This document shows, piece after piece, positions 59,313 to 64,000 of a DNA stretch of 64,000 nucleotides; the stretch's first letter is position 1, and each line of letters starts with the position of its first letter. Below the pieces are notes generated by a model. That model searched no databases. It was not told where the DNA came from and saw only the letters and a list, made by a program, of their open reading frames with translations. The translations under genes and the position numbers were made by a program. Source of the stretch: Chengkuizengella sediminis (GTDB lineage Bacteria > Bacillota > Bacilli > Paenibacillales > KCTC-33759); NCBI RefSeq assembly GCF_010078385.1, contig NZ_SIJC01000011.1, positions 1-64,000 of the forward strand, given 5' to 3'.

Positions 59313-62300
59313 TCAATTCGTCCCTCTAACTTTTATAGATTCCCCATTATTTTTAGTAGTAAACTTCCATGCTTCATTTGCAATTTCTTGAGGGGTCGCA
59401 AGAGTATAGTTAACATCAATTCCAGCTTCTTGAAAAGCATATAATCTTCTATTATCAAGAGTATATCTTGTTCCATCAATTTCAAATATACGAATACTTG
59501 GAATATCATTTGAATTTATTTTACCACTTTTTAATCCTGCTATTAAATCATAAACTGAACTTCCATCACTAAAATTTGAACTAATACTACTTTGAGAAAA
59601 TCTTACAGTTGAAGAATCAATAATTCCTTTTTGTGCAAGTGTACTTGATTTTGTAAGAACACTTAAATTTTCTGCTGTAAGGTTTGCTGCCCTTTCTATT
59701 TCTCTACCGTGACCATTTGATAGTTTAACAATCAACCTGCCACCTTTAATTATTACTTTTCCAATAGGAATAAAACTAGCCGCTGCAAGTCCCTTGTCAA
59801 AATTAGAAGATTCAGGATCTAGTATTGTGCTAATATCGCCTACCATCGTAAAATCAAGTACAGCCATAGATGCTTCTAGTACTCCTGCCCTCGCTTCATT
59901 CCAACATGTTGACACTCCAACCTGAGCACAATGAACAGCTGCTTTTCGAATTGTATAACCCGACCCTCCAAAAGTTCGTTCTGCATTATGTCCACTAGGA
60001 TCAGTATAAATCAATGGGTTGTTATGAACATACGTATACAAATTCATACTAAGTGGATTACTAATTGTCCCTTCATACGTATCCTCAGTAATAAACCTTC
60101 CCATCGTTGGATCATAGTATCTTGCACGTAAATAAGTCAATCCAGATTCTTCATCATAGATTTCACCTGTATATTGGAATGGGTTATCAAAGGTTTTTGT
60201 TTCATGACTTGTTTCAGATAGAACATTACCCCAAATGTCGTAGTCATATTCTTTTAAAACATCTTTACTACCATCCGCTGCGACGACTTTAACCACATCA
60301 CCATGACCGTTATAGAAGTAATATCCACCTAGACTAGATGTCATATCTTCTCTATATAATAACTGATTTCCCCAAATATTTCTTGCTGTTGGGTTTCCTT
60401 CTTGGTCTAGTTCCTCAATAACATTACCTTGAAAATAAATGTATCTTGTAAAGTCACCATTTACACTTTCTTTGGTTGCTCTTAGTCCACCAACGTAGTA
60501 TTGATACGTAGTTTCCTCATCATTTTCTTTAAAGGTACTTAATTGATTTAATGCATTATACGTATATTCTCTTGGACCTAATGGAAGTTTCATCGTTCCT
60601 TCCATTGTTTTACGGTTTCCTTTTTCATCATACGTATAAGTTTGAATACCTTCGACTACATCTTCTTGAATAATTCGATTTAAATCATCATATTGATACG
60701 TACTGATTTCACCGTTTTGATCCTTAGACACTATATTCCCAAGACCATCATAACCAAAAGATTCAGCCCAAGTAATACTTCCAGTATCTTTTTGTTCATG
60801 AGAGATCAATTCTCCAAATGGATTAATGTCTGTTTGGAACCCCATAGATAAAGGTTCATAATTTAGAGCTAAAGAAGTTCCATTTGTAGAAATGGTATAG
60901 TCATAGTCTCCCATCAATTGACCGTCATAAGAAACGGTTTGAATGCGACTTAAATTGTCATGCGTATAATCTACTTGTTTTAAATCTGGATAAACTAAAG
61001 CTTCTAGTCTATCAAAATCATCATAGTTAAAGGTATAGGTGTTCCCAGCGATTTCTTGTGTGTTTAATCGTTTCCACTCATCATACGTATAGGAAAGAGT
61101 TTGCCCTTCACTATTGGCAAGCTCTGTTGGCAATCTTGTTTCTGGGTCATACGTATAGTCTTCCCATAATACTTCTTGGCCAGTGTTATCTGTCACCGTC
61201 ATATGTTCGACTTCGTTATATGGGCTATACGTATACGTAAACGTTTGACCTTTTTTATCTACAAAGGTTTCAATCAGACCTTTGTTATTATACGTATACG
61301 TTTCTTGATCATCAGATGGAGAAGTTTCTGTTAATAACCATCCGACTTCGTTATATGTCTTCGTAACTTCAGGGTCTGTTTTGTCATTGATATAATATTT
61401 CACCACTTGACCTAATGGGTTATAAAAATACTTGTACGTTTGTCCAAGATTATCTTCTAGGAAAATTAAGTTCCCTGTTCCATCATAACCATACTTATTC
61501 GTTTGTGTTTTTCCTTCAGAAGTGACGGATGTTTCTAATAATTGACCCAAAGATGAATATTGATTTGTTGTGATTCTTTCTTTATTTCCACTCACATCAC
61601 GTTCAACAAACTTTACTAGATTTCCACTAAAGTCATAGTAGGAGATTTCTTCTTTTCCATTTGGATAAACTATTTTCGTTGTTTGTTGTAGGGTGTATTT
61701 TCCATCAGCACCTTGAACCGTGTTTGCATAATAAAATCTTGTAATGTTCCCTTCAGCATCTTCTATACTCATGACACGGTTTAAGTTATCATACGTGTAA
61801 CTGGTTCCTAATGCACTATTTCCGTAAGGTTTGGTTACATCTGTGATGATACCATCATTAGATTCAATTTCGTTAATAACTTTTGATACTTCATTTACAT
61901 TTCTGACTTGTTTTACATTTAAACCAAATGGAGTGTAAAAGCTATCGATTTGCTCACCATCTGGTGTATTCACTGTTACTTTTCTTTCATTGTTAACATA
62001 GTCAACGGTTGTGGTTCGAATGTCTCCACCAAATGGTACTTGACGATAAGACGTAATGCGATCTAGATAGTCATAATCATATTCGACTTCACTTGTATCT
62101 GGATAGATGATTTCCTTGATGGTTCCATCGGTATTATAATCATATTGAATCGTTAAAGATGTCGGACTTTGACCTTCTTCTAGAGTAACGCTTGTCGTTT
62201 CAGTTTTTAACTTTGCATCATCTGTGTACGTAAAATCTTTTTCCGTTACAATTCTCTCCGTACCGAATTGATCCCCTGAAGCGTACGTCTTTAATGACAT

Positions 62301-63998
62301 CAACACATCATTTAGATGCTCATATTCGAATCTAAAACTGTCAGTACGAACCAAGGAAGGATTCGATGGATCTTGATACGTGTACGTTTCAATTGCAAAT
62401 TCAGGTAAGTAATATTCCACTTCATAATCGATTTGTTTTTCATAACTTAGTAATCCATCTTGGGGCTGCACCGTCAATCTAGAAAGTAGATGATAACTTG
62501 CGTCATTATATTCATACGTCGTTACATTCCCTAAAGGATCGGTTTCTTGGGTCACAGCGCCATAGTTGTCATATTCATACGTGGTCGTTTGAAGTTGGAT
62601 TTGACTTCCTGAATTCGGTAATACTGGATGCTGTACATTGTTAACGACTAAAGGTGTAAACCAATCTAAAGTTCCATCAAGATATAACACATCTTCATAT
62701 TCAGGGATATGATCCGTATATTGATGAATCTCCGTCGGTCGAAAGCCATCTCCAGTATATCGATAAGCTGTGACCACATCTTGATTTGAGAAATACTCGT
62801 TTCCATCTTCTGAAAATATCAATTCACTTGCTTTGGAGTCTCTCATCCAATCATAGGCTAGTAAAAACCTTTTTCCATTATTTTTATAATGAGTATAACG
62901 GGTTTGCCCTGTTGAATCGTCCACTTGTGTTAACGTTTGAGCATCTCCAAAACGAGTCCTGCTTTGTGCTAAACGTTTATTATCATCTAGTTTAAAATTG
63001 AAGTATTCCTTAATGTTATAACCATGATCGTAATGTTCATTCGTATAGGATTCAACCGTCACCTTCGGTTGTCCCTCTTCTTCATACGCATACAACACTC
63101 GGTTTACCGCAGGATAAGAAATATATTGTAAGGCAAAGTCGTCCACAAACATCCGTGTGGAGTTTCTCAATTCTTCCGCAATTCCTACTTCTTCGTATTC
63201 ATCATGTAATGACCATAGTGGGTCAAATTTGTCGTACATAAATTGTAAGTTAGTTCCGTTATTAAAATTCACATTTTTTAATAGTAAATATGGGATCTCT
63301 GCATAATCATAAACTTGAGTATCATACACGTACGCCAGTTCAAACGCTCGATTATCATCGGCCCAATAAGCAAAATAATTTTTATATTCATCATCAGCAG
63401 GTTTAGGATTTCCACTGCTGTAAGCATAGTACCAATATCCATCTGAGGCAATGGATAAATTAAAATCTCCTAAGGTGGTTTGATCAATCGTGTAGTAATC
63501 GTATGATTCTAACACATTTCCGCCTTCATCCATGACGGCATCTAAACGCCAATAAGAAATCGATTCTGTCGTTAAATTGCTTGGATAATCATCATTTGTA
63601 TCTCTTTTATAAGCTAAGCTCTTACTGGTCTGAGTCGTTTGATAGTTGATCTCTTCAATCATAACTCCGTTTGCATCAACCACTTCAATCTTATATATCA
63701 CAAAATCTGCATCTCTATAAATCGTCACGACTCGTCCAAATCGATCGGTCATGAGTATATCGTTTCCGATATATTCATAATCAATAGACATATAACTGGT
63801 GTTACTTCTTTTTCTCAGGATTTGACCTTCTTCATTAAAAAAGTAGATGGTGTTCCCAATTTCTAACATATATTCATCAATATAATAACCTAATCGGCTA
63901 CTTGGGTAACTTGCAGGACCATTTTCAAAGCGAAACGTTTCAAAATAACCGTTCGCTCTCACTCCAAATTCAACATCGCTGGTATAAGGGTAATCCAC
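59313..63998 (-). CDS. Rhs/YD-repeat polymorphic toxin, C-terminal 1561 residues (runs off window)
   Basis: More than twenty YD repeats (for example YDNLNRVMSIEDAEGNITRF, YTYDEKGNRKTMEG) lead to the Rhs core end GLTYLRARYYDPTMGRFITE then NLYTYVHNNPLIYTDPSGHN, the conserved boundary after which toxin tips vary. The tip of about 200 residues has a hydrophobic stretch and ends with VRFSQSSISSNFSDGSSVYD, DIPSIRIFEIDGTRYTLDNR and RLYAFQEAGIDV, which resembles the ParB/sulfiredoxin-like toxin domain found in polymorphic toxins. The N-terminus lies beyond the right edge. Confidence 0.9.
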   Translation of the reverse strand: MDYPYTSDVEFGVRANGYFETFRFENGPASYPSSRLGYYIDEYMLEIGNTIYFFNEEGQILRKRSNTSYMSIDYEYIGNDILMTDRFGRVVTIYRDADFVIYKIEVVDANGVMIEEINYQTTQTSKSLAYKRDTNDDYPSNLTTESISYWRLDAVMDEGGNVLESYDYYTIDQTTLGDFNLSIASDGYWYYAYSSGNPKPADDEYKNYFAYWADDNRAFELAYVYDTQVYDYAEIPYLLLKNVNFNNGTNLQFMYDKFDPLWSLHDEYEEVGIAEELRNSTRMFVDDFALQYISYPAVNRVLYAYEEEGQPKVTVESYTNEHYDHGYNIKEYFNFKLDDNKRLAQSRTRFGDAQTLTQVDDSTGQTRYTHYKNNGKRFLLAYDWMRDSKASELIFSEDGNEYFSNQDVVTAYRYTGDGFRPTEIHQYTDHIPEYEDVLYLDGTLDWFTPLVVNNVQHPVLPNSGSQIQLQTTTYEYDNYGAVTQETDPLGNVTTYEYNDASYHLLSRLTVQPQDGLLSYEKQIDYEVEYYLPEFAIETYTYQDPSNPSLVRTDSFRFEYEHLNDVLMSLKTYASGDQFGTERIVTEKDFTYTDDAKLKTETTSVTLEEGQSPTSLTIQYDYNTDGTIKEIIYPDTSEVEYDYDYLDRITSYRQVPFGGDIRTTTVDYVNNERKVTVNTPDGEQIDSFYTPFGLNVKQVRNVNEVSKVINEIESNDGIITDVTKPYGNSALGTSYTYDNLNRVMSIEDAEGNITRFYYANTVQGADGKYTLQQTTKIVYPNGKEEISYYDFSGNLVKFVERDVSGNKERITTNQYSSLGQLLETSVTSEGKTQTNKYGYDGTGNLIFLEDNLGQTYKYFYNPLGQVVKYYINDKTDPEVTKTYNEVGWLLTETSPSDDQETYTYNNKGLIETFVDKKGQTFTYTYSPYNEVEHMTVTDNTGQEVLWEDYTYDPETRLPTELANSEGQTLSYTYDEWKRLNTQEIAGNTYTFNYDDFDRLEALVYPDLKQVDYTHDNLSRIQTVSYDGQLMGDYDYTISTNGTSLALNYEPLSMGFQTDINPFGELISHEQKDTGSITWAESFGYDGLGNIVSKDQNGEISTYQYDDLNRIIQEDVVEGIQTYTYDEKGNRKTMEGTMKLPLGPREYTYNALNQLSTFKENDEETTYQYYVGGLRATKESVNGDFTRYIYFQGNVIEELDQEGNPTARNIWGNQLLYREDMTSSLGGYYFYNGHGDVVKVVAADGSKDVLKEYDYDIWGNVLSETSHETKTFDNPFQYTGEIYDEESGLTYLRARYYDPTMGRFITEDTYEGTISNPLSMNLYTYVHNNPLIYTDPSGHNAERTFGGSGYTIRKAAVHCAQVGVSTCWNEARAGVLEASMAVLDFTMVGDISTILDPESSNFDKGLAAASFIPIGKVIIKGGRLIVKLSNGHGREIERAANLTAENLSVLTKSSTLAQKGIIDSSTVRFSQSSISSNFSDGSSVYDLIAGLKSGKINSNDIPSIRIFEIDGTRYTLDNRRLYAFQEAGIDVNYTLATPQEIANEAWKFTTKNNGESIKVRGTN

Positions 63999-64000
63999 TA

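Overview
The window is AT-rich Bacillota DNA, most likely a large conjugative plasmid of a Bacillaceae-type host. The evidence is strong GGAGG-type ribosome sites, many TTG/GTG starts, SLH-domain surface proteins, and Hol_Tox-family type I toxins like those of Bacillus. Two iteron-bearing replication initiators, two partition systems and a conjugation apparatus point to a plasmid rather than a chromosome. Almost every gene from about 2.9 kb rightward is on the minus strand, so the genetic order reads right to left.

Layout by region. 0-2.9 kb: the 5' part of an IS200/IS605 tnpB cut by the window edge, two related tiny proteins facing each other across a terminator, one membrane protein, and a hairpin-rich non-coding stretch. 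2.9-12 kb: maintenance block 1. It holds a replication protein with four internal 23-bp tandem repeats, a second initiator (482 aa) with nine 22-bp iterons downstream, ParA plus a ribbon-helix-helix-like partner, a LAGLIDADG endonuclease overlapping a second ribbon-helix-helix-like gene, clusters of strictly 6-bp-phased sequence (the largest 210 bp), and a type I toxin. 12-22 kb: plasmid genes of unknown function, an S1-domain protein, a VirD4-type coupling protein with separate membrane partners, a replication-relaxation-like protein, a RusA-like resolvase, and an Alp7A/ParM-like actin with its adaptor. 22-45 kb: a complete Tad/Flp-type pilus locus (pilin, minor pilins, prepilin peptidase, CpaF ATPase, TadB, TadC, CpaB and three tandem TadZ/CpaE-like ATPases), large secreted proteins including one with two ALK-like glycine-rich domains, an SLH protein, lipoproteins and a second type I toxin. 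45-53 kb: a type IV secretion locus (EAL-like protein, M23 hydrolase, VirB6-like, VirB4, VirB4-associated protein, VirB3/PrgI-like, VirB2-like, YdjM-like). 53-56 kb: its control region. 56-64 kb: an Rhs polymorphic toxin, cut by the right edge, with a cognate immunity gene and several candidate orphan immunity genes.

The most unusual part is the control region at 53.0-55.8 kb. A NusG paralogue without a C-terminal KOW domain and a protein with a sigma-region-4-like helix-turn-helix lie upstream of the secretion operon. They are interspersed with ten short dyads of differing stem sequence whose loops all carry GGGT (ACCC in the operon-sense RNA), and with three strong intrinsic terminators in operon orientation. 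The simplest reading, which is inference, is a dedicated processive antitermination switch controlling conjugation genes.

Other signals worth following are the hexamer-phased arrays (candidate ribbon-helix-helix centromere), an 83-bp structured repeat ending in TTCAA (candidate solo IS605 right end or omegaRNA scaffold), a 20-bp sequence shared by the promoters of a SinR-like gene and of the SLH gene, and several genes with good ribosome sites but no ATG/GTG/TTG start. No tRNA, rRNA or CRISPR array was seen.
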